Of a stretch of 64,000 bases of DNA, positions 42,583-52,005 are shown piece by piece. Position 1 is the stretch's first letter; the number at the start of each line of letters is the position of its first letter. Source of the DNA: Lignipirellula cremea (GTDB taxonomy: Bacteria > Planctomycetota > Planctomycetia > Pirellulales > Pirellulaceae); contig NZ_CP036433.1 in the NCBI RefSeq assembly GCF_007751035.1, positions 6,615,001 to 6,679,000 of the forward strand. Reading direction: 5' to 3'. The notes beneath the pieces are model-generated. The model made no database searches. It worked only from the letters and a program-made list of their open reading frames with translations, and had not been told where the DNA came from. Position numbers and translations under genes: made by a program.

Positions 42583-44000
42583 CTATTGATAGTCTTTGCC
42601 GTTCAGGCTGCGGATGACGGATCGCATCCATCCCTCCAGCTCTTGCCGCATCTGTGCAAGGCGTGCTGCCTGCTGGGGATCCTGGGAAAGGTCGTGCTTC
42701 TCCATTGGATCCTCGATCAGGTTATACAGTTCGAATTTCTTGCCGTTAATGCGGTGCAGCTTCCAGGGCCAGTCGTTCCAGGCGGCATGCCCGGTCGCCG
42801 TCTCTTCCGGGAACTGGGGGAATTCGTCAACGTCTTTCTGGATCCGCGGCGGGTCATGCGGCAAAGGGTCCCCGGCCAGCTGTTTTTCCATGATCGCTTT
42901 CTGGATCCGGTCGCTCCAGGTCGACTGCCCGCTTTGAAAGTGGTGCCAGAACCCCATCGGCTTGCTGCGGTGTGCGTCGGACCCGTCCAGCAGGCGGCTC
43001 GCATCGATTCCGTCGAGCGGATGCGGAGCCTTCAGTTCGACACCCGCCATTGCCAGCACCGTCGGATAGATGTCACAAGTTGACAGCGGTGCGGCCGTGC
43101 GACCCTGGAGCTTGCGGGCGGGCCATTCAATGATCCCCGGAACGCGCAGGCCGCCTTCGTAGATGCTGCCCTTTTTTCCCGGCCGCCGGAAGTCTCCGTG
43201 ACCAGCCCGCCGTTGTCGCTGCAGTACCAGACGATCGTGTTCTCGGCGATGCCCATCTCCCTGATCGCCCCCCGCAAGCGGCCGACCTGCTGATCCAGCA
43301 GTGTAATCTCACGGTAGTAACCAGCATGCGGCTTGCCTTCGTACAGAACAGGACCGTCGGGCGTTTCCGCGTGCGGATCATGCGGCGAGGGAAACCAGAT
43401 AACGGTAAACATCGGACGGTCGCCGTCCTTATGATTCTTGAGGAAGGCGAGCGCCTCGTCCATCAGGACGACCGATCCTTTCCCACGAAAGTGTTCGATC
43501 TTTCCGTTGCGGCTCAGGTAAGGATCGTTATCAAAAAAGTTGAGGCCGACGACCCATTCATCAAATCCCATACCGCTGGGATTGCAGGGCGAGTCGGGTT
43601 GGCCTGATCCCAGGTGGACTTTGCCAAAGATTCCGGTCACGTAGCCGGCCGCTTTCAGCGTTTCCGCAATCGTCTGCTCATGGGGACGCATGTAGCGGCC
43701 ATGGTTGGTCACTTTCGTCCTGATCGGAGTGCGCCCTGTCATCACGCTGGCGCGGGTCGGCGAACAGACAGGCGCTCCCGCATAGAAGCGATCCAATACA
43801 AGTCCGTCCTTCGCCATGGCGTCGAGCGCCGGCGTCTGCACGAACGCATGCCCATTGTAGGCAGTGTCCCCCCAACCCTGATCGTCCGCCATCACCAGAA
43901 TGATGTTGGGCGGCCCGGAATCAGCCGCTCCCGCCCACCGCGCAGAGGCGATCGACAGCAGAAAAAAAAGGCAAACAGCGGAATAGAAGGGTTTCGTCAT
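42583..44000 (-). pseudogene. Sulfatase gene with a frameshift in an A-run
   Basis: The first frame (from 44000) has a signal peptide, the metal-binding NIILVMADDQG and the formylglycine site CSPTR at residues 79-83, and stays family-like to VTETSGGRE. At the run of six A on the coding strand (43172-43177) the family sequence jumps to the other frame, which reads GSIYEGGLRVPGIIEWPARK and continues through DGIDASRLL to the end LNGKDYQ at 42583. One extra A would restore a single frame of about 473 residues. Causes: a real deletion, a sequencing error, or -1 frameshifting on the A-run. Type I sulfatases remove sulfate from polysaccharides. Confidence 0.8.
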
Positions 44001-44382
44001 CTTGCTTTCCTGTAACTGTTGCAGATTATGGTGGGGGAGCAGCGCCGGACAATCACGCCGCTTTGCCTATTATGACATACTTGGACGCGTGCGTTGCCGC
44101 CGCTTGTTGAGGTGTAACCTGGGTCGAAGGCGATCTGTTTTCAGGATCTTACCATGGGCCTGACAAGTCGGTCCGTAACGAAGATCACTTGGCCGAAACC
44201 ACCGATTCCAGCCGCCGAGTCTTCAGAATGTCTCCGGCCCCCTGCAATGCCCTGCCGGGGGCGCCCCCCTGAGTCTTCTCGCCACGACGACGCAGACTGG
44301 CTTGCAATCCCCCTTCGAATGGCCAGAAAATGGTTCGCCCTGCTTTCTGCTATTCCCTGCTACTTTCTCGGGAGTAACCTCG
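44001..44382. other. Intergenic stretch
   Basis: About 380 bases, no gene recognised; a GC-rich duplex-poor region between divergent genes. Confidence 0.35.
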
Positions 44383-44850
44383 ATGGTCGAGCCGTTTATT
44401 GAACATCCAGGCGGGGAATTTGACACAGCCGTCGACGCAATGGCGGATGCGATCAGGCGACTTCGGGAATTGCCGCAAGGAAGCAACTGGATTACGTTCT
44501 GCGCTCAGGGCATGGGCTCCCGCGTGGATAGTTACCACTTTGCCGAGATCGCATGGCGCGACGACAACCTTCGCCTGGATCAACCGCTGGATGCCGATGA
44601 GATTGCCCAGCAGGCTGGCGTTCCTCCTTCCAGCTTTTCGAAGCAGGGCGACATGTATTCGATCCACCAGGCGACTCCGCGGGAAGCGGCTCAGGTGCTG
44701 GATACCATCTTCCGCCATCACATGGGGATCAGGCCACATACGGGCGAAGGAAATGACTACGCGGTTGGGGCTGAGTGGGAATCTTCTGAACCTCCGGCGA
44801 CAGCAAAGTCCTCGCCCCCTCCCAGGCGTCCGTGGTGGCGGTTCTGGTGA
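44383..44850 (+). CDS. Hypothetical protein
   Basis: 155 residues from the ATG at 44383 (GGGAG box 10 nt upstream). Cytoplasmic by composition, with no signal peptide. A helical N-terminal part (FDTAVDAMADAIRRLREL), a strand pair (WITFCAQGMG, SYHFAEIAWRDDNLRLD), and a proline/arginine-rich C-terminus ending PPPRRPWWRFW. I do not recognise the family. Confidence 0.55.
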   Translation: MVEPFIEHPGGEFDTAVDAMADAIRRLRELPQGSNWITFCAQGMGSRVDSYHFAEIAWRDDNLRLDQPLDADEIAQQAGVPPSSFSKQGDMYSIHQATPREAAQVLDTIFRHHMGIRPHTGEGNDYAVGAEWESSEPPATAKSSPPPRRPWWRFW

Positions 44851-44896
44851 ACAGGGGCCAACCACCAGCGGTTGACCGGCGACGCCCGAGAGTAGA

Positions 44897-45217
44897 ATGC
44901 GGTTGTCAGTTGAACGCCTGCGTCCGTGGGCGGCCGGTTGCGATACGGTTCGCGAACCGAGCGGGCGAACCTTCGAAGATTCCGCCGCGGCTCGCATCGC
45001 GTCCATCAGCGACCCTGCCTGCGACGTCCTGACGGTCGAGCAGTTCATGACCTTGTTTCGAAAAAAAGCGTGCCGTCACGCCATGCTGCTCGTCGACAAG
45101 ATCGCGCTCGTCGATCCCCAAATGCCCGCCCTTGCTGTCAGCGCACGCCCCAGGCTCAGTGATCGAAACGTCCCTTTTGCTTGGATAATTTCTCCTGGCG
45201 GGATCGCGGTCTGCTGA
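44897..45217 (+). CDS. Doubtful small hypothetical protein
   Basis: 106 codons starting at an ATG 46 nt after the previous gene. Composition is mixed and no motif is seen; the frame could be fortuitous. Included because the region 44851-45372 is otherwise empty. Confidence 0.3.
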   Translation: MRLSVERLRPWAAGCDTVREPSGRTFEDSAAARIASISDPACDVLTVEQFMTLFRKKACRHAMLLVDKIALVDPQMPALAVSARPRLSDRNVPFAWIISPGGIAVC

Positions 45218-45372
45218 GTCAACAAAGCCTGATTTGTGTCGAAAACCGGCGAGCGTTGCGGTATCCTTTCCTTTCCCATGCTCGTGCTTCAGTCACGAGA
45301 AACGACGGCAGAATTCGAGCAACGGAGGTCGCCGGGAGGCCTCTGCAGATCCTCCCATCCACGAGGGAAAGA

Positions 45373-46206
45373 ATGACGGTACAGCATCGAGGGAAGAGGG
45401 CGTCCGAGCGACAAGAGTCGCAGCTTCCCCTTACCGCAGCCGGCGAGAATTCCGGTCCGATACAGCCGATCGCTCGCATCGCCCTGGTGTCCCATGACTA
45501 CACCCAGGAATGTCGCTCTGGGCTTTATGATTACAGCGAGGATTTCGCGGCCATCAATGCGGCTTGCGATGCGGCAGGCTGCGATTCGATTCTGTACGCC
45601 CTGTGGACATGGGATAACACGTCCCCCGTCCAGCGAAACCACCAGACGATCTTCCAGGGGCTGCGTCAGGTGGAACGCGTCATTCTGGAAGCGTTCGACG
45701 GCGAAGCGTATGGCCCGGCTGAAGTCTGGTTCCGGCGACATCCGAGCCCGATGATCGCCGTCCAGCAATTCGCCGCGTCCGGCGAAAGCGACCGGGTGAA
45801 GCGACAGTTTATGAGCGATTTGCCCCGTCGCTGTTTCGATCGTTCGCTGCTGATGCTCTGCGGCGAGTCCAACATCGCTTCGACCATGCGCGGAACCGAC
45901 GAGTTTTACGATCCGTTTTACTTCAACGACTGGCTGGACGAAAAAAAGGTCGACGTGATCTGGAATCCGATCCACGACTACATGCGTCGGTATGAAATGC
46001 GGCGCAAGCGAGCCTATTACTCACGGAACGGCCGCTGGGTCGTATCCGTCTGGAACCAGGGTACGCCTGGCGAGTCGCACCTGCCCTGGACGGTGTATTT
46101 CGATGGCGAGGAGCTCACCAGCCACGTGGACGAGTTGCCTTCCCCTGTCGCCAGCAGACCCGACATTCGCATCGGAATCGTCGATGTCCCGCCTGCAGTT
46201 CGATGA
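45373..46206 (+). CDS. Hypothetical protein
   Basis: 277 residues from the ATG at 45373 (GAGGGAAAG just upstream); the longer frame from 45181 has poor composition. IARIALVSHDYTQECRSGLYD, then ILYALWTWDNTSPVQRNHQ, LLMLCGESNIASTMRGTDEF and VDVIWNPIHDYMRRYEMRRK suggest a globular cytoplasmic protein with a nucleotide- or nucleoside-binding type start. Not recognised further. Confidence 0.55.
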   Translation: MTVQHRGKRASERQESQLPLTAAGENSGPIQPIARIALVSHDYTQECRSGLYDYSEDFAAINAACDAAGCDSILYALWTWDNTSPVQRNHQTIFQGLRQVERVILEAFDGEAYGPAEVWFRRHPSPMIAVQQFAASGESDRVKRQFMSDLPRRCFDRSLLMLCGESNIASTMRGTDEFYDPFYFNDWLDEKKVDVIWNPIHDYMRRYEMRRKRAYYSRNGRWVVSVWNQGTPGESHLPWTVYFDGEELTSHVDELPSPVASRPDIRIGIVDVPPAVR

Positions 46207-46513
46207 AGGAATCAACGTCCGCCCATTGAGAGGCTGCCATGCACCACGTTTCTTCTCTTCCGGCGGCCGGACCGATCGAGTTTCAAACGACGCAATTTCA
46301 AAAACATCGGGATCATTGAAACGAACTCTGCAATTGATGGGTCGGGCGGGAATAACAGGACCGCACTTGCGCGCCGCGCCGCAATTCGCCGGGTGAAGGG
46401 AGCGAACCGTTCGTTTATACTGGCCTGCAGGCGACTGCTGTCCAGACCGGCTTGCCGTGATTTCGCCGCTCCTCTTGTCTGGCTACTGACCGAAAGTGCA
46501 ATGGGTGACCTCC
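46207..46513. other. Intergenic stretch
   Basis: About 310 bases upstream of the sulfatase; no feature seen. Confidence 0.35.
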
Positions 46514-48064
46514 ATGAAGCTCCTCTTGAAACCTTACTTCCTGCTGGCTGTCGGCCTGGCGCTCTTCAGCCTGCGAACCGCATCGGCGGCGGAGAAGCCG
46601 AACATCCTGTTCATTTACACCGACGACCATTCCTATCGCACGGTCTCCTGTTATGAACAGGCCGAGGACTGGGCCCGTACGCCAAACATGGATCGTCTGG
46701 CGGCGCAGGGCGTCCGCTTTACGCACGCTTATATTGGCACCTGGTGCATGCCGTCCCGGGTGACAATGCTCACCGGCCGGCATCAGTACGGAGCGCGGAC
46801 GATGCGGATGGACGGCGTGTATCCGGGCAGCACCTACGACCCGCAGCAATGCCCGTTCTGGCCCGCCGTCTTTCGTCAGCACGGCTACCAGACGGCGCAT
46901 ATCGGCAAGTGGCATTCGGGCCGCGATGCGGGCTTCGGCCGCGACTGGGATTACCAGAAGGTCTGGAACCGGCCCCAGCATCCGTCCAATGCGCCCAACT
47001 ACTATTACGATCAACTAATCTCGACCGATGGCGCCGAAGCGGTCGTCACGCCCGGCTATTCGACCGACAACTACACCGGCTGGGCCGTGGACTATATCAA
47101 GGGAGCCCATCGCGACGCGGACAAACCGTGGTATCTGTGGCTGTGCTACGGCGGCGTGCATGCGCCGTATACGCCCGCCGAACGTCACCTGGGCGACTAC
47201 GCCCAGATTAAAGTCCCCACGCCGGCCGACATCTATCCTCCGCGTCCGGGCAAGCCAGGCTACATGCAGAAACAATCCTCCTGGGAGAAAGGTCCCGATG
47301 GCCAGCCGGTCCTCAGCAAAGCAGCGATCGGCGACGAGATTGGCGATAACCTGGAACGTGACCAGGGACGCAACCTGACCCTCTGGGCGCGACAGTACCA
47401 CCAGGCGGTTCGCGCGCTCGACGAAGGCGTCGGCAAGGTGCTGGCGGCTCTGGAAGAATCGGGCCAGCTAGAGAACACGCTCGTCTGCCTGACCGCCGAC
47501 CAGGGCTACGCCTGGGGACATCACGGGTTCCGGGCCAAGCTGGCGCCTTACGACGCCAACATCCGCTCGCCTTTAATCTTCTCCATGCCGGGCACGCTGC
47601 CGCAAGGAAAAGTCTGCCGCACTCCGGTCGGCGGGGCCGATCTGCCGCCGACGTTCTTCCACTTTGCCGGCCTCGATCTGCCCTGGAAAATGCACGGGCA
47701 CGACCTGTCGCCTTTGCTGGAAAATCCCCAGTCCAAATGGCCCTACGTAACGATGCTGCCGTTTACGGCTGACAAGTTCGGCGCCGACTGCGACGCCGTT
47801 CCCCCGCCGCCCGGCAACCGCCACAAGCGCGGCATCCCCTGGTATGTGATGCTGGCCGACGGCCGCTACAAATACATCCGTACGCTCGAAGAGGGCGAAC
47901 CGGAAGAACTTTACGACCTGCAGGAAGACCCGGAAGAGCTGACCAACCTGGCGACCGAAGTCGACCACCAGTTCACCCTGCACGTGCTCCGCGACGCCGC
48001 CCTGGGCGAGCTGAAAAGGACCGACGCCAAGATGATCGACTCCCTGCCGGCCGTGAAAGAGTAA
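46514..48064 (+). CDS. Secreted type I sulfatase
   Basis: 516 residues from the ATG at 46514, the start of a signal peptide (MKLLLKPYFLLAVGLALFSL). PNILFIYTDDHSYRTVSCYE gives the metal aspartates (D37, D38), and the formylglycine site is CMPSR at residues 78-82, converted post-translationally to the catalytic hydrate. GKWHSGRDAGFG and LTADQGYAWGHHGFRAK are further family motifs; the end YDLQEDPEELTNLA is typical. It hydrolyses sulfate esters, most likely of algal or mucin-type polysaccharide. Part of a group of three sulfatases within 6 kb. Confidence 0.92.
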   Translation: MKLLLKPYFLLAVGLALFSLRTASAAEKPNILFIYTDDHSYRTVSCYEQAEDWARTPNMDRLAAQGVRFTHAYIGTWCMPSRVTMLTGRHQYGARTMRMDGVYPGSTYDPQQCPFWPAVFRQHGYQTAHIGKWHSGRDAGFGRDWDYQKVWNRPQHPSNAPNYYYDQLISTDGAEAVVTPGYSTDNYTGWAVDYIKGAHRDADKPWYLWLCYGGVHAPYTPAERHLGDYAQIKVPTPADIYPPRPGKPGYMQKQSSWEKGPDGQPVLSKAAIGDEIGDNLERDQGRNLTLWARQYHQAVRALDEGVGKVLAALEESGQLENTLVCLTADQGYAWGHHGFRAKLAPYDANIRSPLIFSMPGTLPQGKVCRTPVGGADLPPTFFHFAGLDLPWKMHGHDLSPLLENPQSKWPYVTMLPFTADKFGADCDAVPPPPGNRHKRGIPWYVMLADGRYKYIRTLEEGEPEELYDLQEDPEELTNLATEVDHQFTLHVLRDAALGELKRTDAKMIDSLPAVKE

Positions 48065-48170
48065 GCCGGCAAGTCAACAGTCGCATCAGTCGAATGATCC
48101 CGCCACGCGACCCGGCAAAGCTGCCGGGCGCGTCCCTTTCGGTTCGGGATAGACGGCCTGTCGTTGCGAC

Positions 48171-49703
48171 CTACCGCTTCGCGGTGCGGCCGATCGTGGG
48201 GCGGGCGACTTTTTCGCTGGGTCCGCGGAAGACATAAGGCGCCCACTGCTCGCGGGCTTCTTCCCATTCGGCCAGACTGCGCGTCGGGTACCAGGACGGC
48301 CAGCCGTTTTTGCGGAAGTCGTACTTCTGGCCGTTCGCTGCGACCCAGACGTCGACGCTGTCGGCCGGGTTCGTCGCCGGATAAACGTCCAGGGCGCGGA
48401 ACGCCTTGGAAACGCCCTGGTCTTTGATCACGTCACGACGCCATGTTTCCAGTTCCTGCAGCAGCTCCTCCCGCACGGCGGCGTACTCCGCGGACTCGGC
48501 CACGTTGTTCACTTCGTACGGGTCCTGCTGCAGGTCGAACAGCTCAATCCGGGGCTTCGACGGAGCAAAGAAAGCAGCCTGGGCGGGGGTGAGTTTCCCC
48601 TGCAGGTTCAGGACGTTCATCTCCGCCAGCACCGGATAGGAAGCTTCCTTGTAGCGGTTGTACTGGCACCAGGCCCGCTCCGGCATGAGGTTCAGAATCA
48701 GCTTGTAGTCGCGGGAACGGATCGCCCGCATCGCGTCGTGCGTTTCGTCCATTTTATCCCGGGCGGCAAAGACATACTTCCGCTCTTTCACCTCCTGGCT
48801 GAACAGGCTTTTGCCGTGCAGCGGAACAGGCGCCCTGATGCCGGCGGCTTCCAGGATGGTGGCGCAAATATCGATCGACATCACCAGCTCCCGGCTCACC
48901 TGGCCGGGGGCGATCTTGCCGGGCCAGCGGACGATCATGGGGATGCGAATGCCGCCGTCGTAGAGAAACTGCTTGCCGCGGATGTGGCAGCGGCCGTGAT
49001 CGCCAATGAAGAACACCAGCGTGTTGTCGGCCAGCCCTTCGTCCTCCAGGCGTTTGAGCAATTCGCCGATCTGGCGGTCGACCAGCTGCATCTGCTCCAG
49101 CCCGTTGGCCCAGTCCCGGCGGACGAACGGCGTGTCCGGATAATACGGCGGCAGCTCCACATCGGCAATGTCGATCGGCCGCTGCGGATCGCGGTTCCAG
49201 GCCCGATGCGTGCCGCCGAACGTGATCCGGGCAAAGAACGGCTGGCCGTCTTTGCGCTCTGACCAGTCGCCGCCCTGGAACAGCTCCGACTTGCTGTTGG
49301 GGACAAAATTGACGTCGGTCTTGTTGCTCATCAGCGCGGTAAAGTAACCGGCCTCGGCAAACAGATGCGGGATCGGTTTGATGCCGTAAGGCAGCGGCTT
49401 TTTGGCATTCTCCCGATGCTGGTTGGCGCCAATGTAGTTCTGATAGAAGCCTGTCATCATGGCGGACCGCGAAGTCGAGCAAACGGGCGACGTCGTAAAG
49501 GCCGTTTCGTAACGGATCCCTTCGGCCGCCAGCTTGTCGACGTGCGGCGTCTGCAGGCCCTTCACGCCATAACAGGACAGGTCGGGCGACCAGTCTTCAA
49601 TGGTGATCCACAAGATGTTCGGTTTAGCCGCAGTCGGCTCGGCGGCGCCCGCCAGGGGAGTCCCGCAAAGCACAGCCGCCAGCAGCAACCACGCCGTTTT
49701 CAT
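48171..49703 (-). CDS. Secreted type I sulfatase
   Basis: 510 residues from the ATG at 49703 (signal peptide MKTAWLLLAAVLCGTPLAGA). KPNILWITIEDWSPDLSCYG places the metal site, and the maturation motif is CSTSR at residues 75-79, a variant with T in place of P that occurs in several planctomycete sulfatases. Later FFIGDHGRCHIRGKQFLYDG and LYDLQQDPYEVNN-type ending (IELFDLQQDPYEVNNVAESA). No Shine-Dalgarno box is evident before the start. Sulfate-ester hydrolase for an unknown polysaccharide. Confidence 0.9.
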   Translation of the reverse strand: MKTAWLLLAAVLCGTPLAGAAEPTAAKPNILWITIEDWSPDLSCYGVKGLQTPHVDKLAAEGIRYETAFTTSPVCSTSRSAMMTGFYQNYIGANQHRENAKKPLPYGIKPIPHLFAEAGYFTALMSNKTDVNFVPNSKSELFQGGDWSERKDGQPFFARITFGGTHRAWNRDPQRPIDIADVELPPYYPDTPFVRRDWANGLEQMQLVDRQIGELLKRLEDEGLADNTLVFFIGDHGRCHIRGKQFLYDGGIRIPMIVRWPGKIAPGQVSRELVMSIDICATILEAAGIRAPVPLHGKSLFSQEVKERKYVFAARDKMDETHDAMRAIRSRDYKLILNLMPERAWCQYNRYKEASYPVLAEMNVLNLQGKLTPAQAAFFAPSKPRIELFDLQQDPYEVNNVAESAEYAAVREELLQELETWRRDVIKDQGVSKAFRALDVYPATNPADSVDVWVAANGQKYDFRKNGWPSWYPTRSLAEWEEAREQWAPYVFRGPSEKVARPTIGRTAKR

Positions 49704-49829
49704 GGGAGGATAAGACACGATTCGTTCTGCCTTTCGATAGGGGCGAAAAAGATAAGGGTAAAGAAGAGAAACAGGCCCGACATCGCCGCAGGGCAGCCTT
49801 GCCAGGGCCACACTGCAGGCACGCATCGA

Positions 49830-51161
49830 TCAAGGCGAGCGCAACAGCTCGCGAATCGCCGTCAGAGCGGCGGCCAGCATCTGCTCGCCAGCGTCGGCGG
49901 CCAGGAAGCTGCATTCGGCGGCGCCGTAGCCGCCTTCTTTGACGGCCTGCACCGTGGGAATATACACGGTAAACGGAGTGCCCGCTCCATGCCAGGCTAA
50001 TCCCAGAATGAACGTATCGGCCACCGGCGACTTTGCCCGCAGATCCAGTTGATGCTGGATGAACGGCTCGCCCGGGATCGCGACCAGCGCCAGATCGCGG
50101 TTGACCAGGATCGTCAGCAGGCCGACCTGCGTGGATCGATCGCCGCTGCGGTTGGGAATATCGAGCAGGCTTTCCTGGACCTGCAGCGATGCGGGCTGGG
50201 CGGTTTCCCTCAGTTCCGAAGCCACCCTTAGCGCTCCCTTGCCCAGGGAGATGCCGGCCTGGCGAGAGATGTTAAAGCGGTTCTCGCCGCGCAAGGTTTT
50301 CATGTCGTACGGATCGAGATCGCCCTGCGCCCCCTGCAGGAAGAACGCCATGCAGTCCTCCCCCAGTTGCTCTTCGACGTAATCGACCATGGCGCCGGGG
50401 AAGTCCCGCGACAACGCACCCGTTCCCATTAACGTCACCGGATGACAGGCGTAAAGCACGGCAAACGCCCGCGGCTTGCCTGCCATGTCTTCGATGCGAA
50501 TCACCCCCAGCGTGGGATCCACCGGCTCGGTGGGCCGGCGGTCAGGATTGTCCCACATGGCCGTCGCCCGGCCGTTGCGGACCAGCCGCCGGTTATGGGC
50601 CATGTAGGCGCTTTCGAACGGCCCCTTGCCGGAAAGCAGACGGGCCGCAAACAGATGCTCCTTCGCCTCGCCGATGGCGGCGATGACTTTCGCTTCGGTC
50701 GCCGCGTACCAGGGATCGGCCGACAAGCCGGGCCAGTCGAGCGTCTCGGCCGGGTCCTTGCCGCTGCGGGTCCAGTCCGGCTGGTCCGGCGGACGAATCA
50801 CCAGTCCCTGCGGAGCCATGCCGGTATGCGTATGCGTCGCGCACAGCAGCACATGGTCGACGCCCCATTTTTCTTTGGCGCCGGCGATCACTTTGGGCGA
50901 GGAGAAAACGATCAGGTCCAGCGACACGATCGCCAGCGAAACCTGCGGGCTCTGGAGCACTAGCACGCGGGCGTAAAGTCGATCGCGCAATTCCAACGGC
51001 GCACCCAGCAGGTCGACCGCATCTGCCTCGTCCGGCGTGATATCGACCTTCGCCGTACCGGCCCGGAACGGGGCCGGCGACTCTGCCGCCAGGACGGGAA
51101 GCGTGGAGCCGATCAGCGCCAGGGCGACTACGACGCGAACCAGCGGGGAGAGAAGCTTCAT
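49830..51161 (-). CDS. Secreted neutral/alkaline ceramidase-like protein
   Basis: 443 residues from the ATG at 51161 with signal peptide (MKLLSPLVRVVVALALIGST). N-terminal segment of the neutral ceramidase family: FRAGTAKVDITPDEADAVDL, then LYARVLVLQSPQVSLAIVSLDL, the zinc motif CATHTHTGMAPQG, and HPVTLMGTGALSRDFPGAMVDY. Family members hydrolyse the amide of ceramide; in planctomycetes many similar proteins are short and lack the C-terminal domain, as here, and may act on other amides. It sits 126 nt from a sulfatase on the same strand. Confidence 0.85.
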   Translation of the reverse strand: MKLLSPLVRVVVALALIGSTLPVLAAESPAPFRAGTAKVDITPDEADAVDLLGAPLELRDRLYARVLVLQSPQVSLAIVSLDLIVFSSPKVIAGAKEKWGVDHVLLCATHTHTGMAPQGLVIRPPDQPDWTRSGKDPAETLDWPGLSADPWYAATEAKVIAAIGEAKEHLFAARLLSGKGPFESAYMAHNRRLVRNGRATAMWDNPDRRPTEPVDPTLGVIRIEDMAGKPRAFAVLYACHPVTLMGTGALSRDFPGAMVDYVEEQLGEDCMAFFLQGAQGDLDPYDMKTLRGENRFNISRQAGISLGKGALRVASELRETAQPASLQVQESLLDIPNRSGDRSTQVGLLTILVNRDLALVAIPGEPFIQHQLDLRAKSPVADTFILGLAWHGAGTPFTVYIPTVQAVKEGGYGAAECSFLAADAGEQMLAAALTAIRELLRSP

Positions 51162-51208
51162 CGTATTGATTCCTGTTTCGACAGACAGAAGGCCTGTGAC
51201 GTAAAGGG

Positions 51209-51967
51209 TTATTTCTGCAGGCGGGCGGCCGTTTCCTGATGCTGGGCCCAGGCGGTCTCCTGCAGCGTCTTGACGACGTCGGCGGGAATCGACTCCGGCG
51301 CCGCCAGCCCCAGGGGGCTGCGATCGGTAATCGCACTGTAGATCATGCAAGCGTAAAGGTACGACCCCCATAACCCCGGATGCGCACGATCTTTGGCGAA
51401 CAGGCTTTCCAGCCGCTCCTGGGAAGGCGCGTCGCCGAAGTACCGGCGGTAGGCGGAACTGGCGTCGACGATCGTCGCGGCCAGCTCTTTCCCCATCGTC
51501 TCGTGCAGTTGATGCTGCCGTTCAAACCCGGCCGGATAGTCGCTCAAAATCGACGCCGTGCCGAACAGCACCGGGCGGGCTCCGCTCTCTTTGACCAGCG
51601 AGTCAAACTTCCGTGCGTAGGGTTCGAACGCAGGCGCCTTCACATAGTAGATATCCTGCAGCAGGACATAGTCCCAGTCGCTGGCGGCGATCATGGCGCG
51701 GGCCGTCCCCTCCTTTGTTCCTGCCTCCCAGTGCGACTGCAGCGATGCGCCGCCTTTGATGCAGCCGCCCACCAGGAACGGACGTCCCTCCTTGTCCGAG
51801 GCCGCCAGTTTTTCCAGCAACTGCTGGTTCACTATCGTGGGGCACTGGCTGTTCCCCACCAGCAGCACGCGGATCGGCTGAGACGGATCTTCGGCCAGGG
51901 CGGAACCGCTCGCCACGACGGTGCATAGCATCGCGGCGGCGACTATCCATGATTTTGCCAGCATCAA
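51209..51967 (-). CDS. Secreted SGNH-hydrolase-like protein
   Basis: 252 residues with signal peptide (MMLAKSWIVAAAMLCTVVAS). PIRVLLVGNSQCPTIVN contains a GNS block in the position of the SGNH nucleophile, GGCIKGGASLQSHWEAG the glycine block, DYVLLQDIYY the third strand, and FAKDRAHPGLWGSYLYACMI the C-terminal D..H. Many secreted carbohydrate esterases have this fold. Activity uncertain. Confidence 0.6.
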   Translation of the reverse strand: MMLAKSWIVAAAMLCTVVASGSALAEDPSQPIRVLLVGNSQCPTIVNQQLLEKLAASDKEGRPFLVGGCIKGGASLQSHWEAGTKEGTARAMIAASDWDYVLLQDIYYVKAPAFEPYARKFDSLVKESGARPVLFGTASILSDYPAGFERQHQLHETMGKELAATIVDASSAYRRYFGDAPSQERLESLFAKDRAHPGLWGSYLYACMIYSAITDRSPLGLAAPESIPADVVKTLQETAWAQHQETAARLQK

Positions 51968-52005
51968 ATCTCTCCTGATCGGGTGAACCTTGCGCAGTGA
52001 AACGA

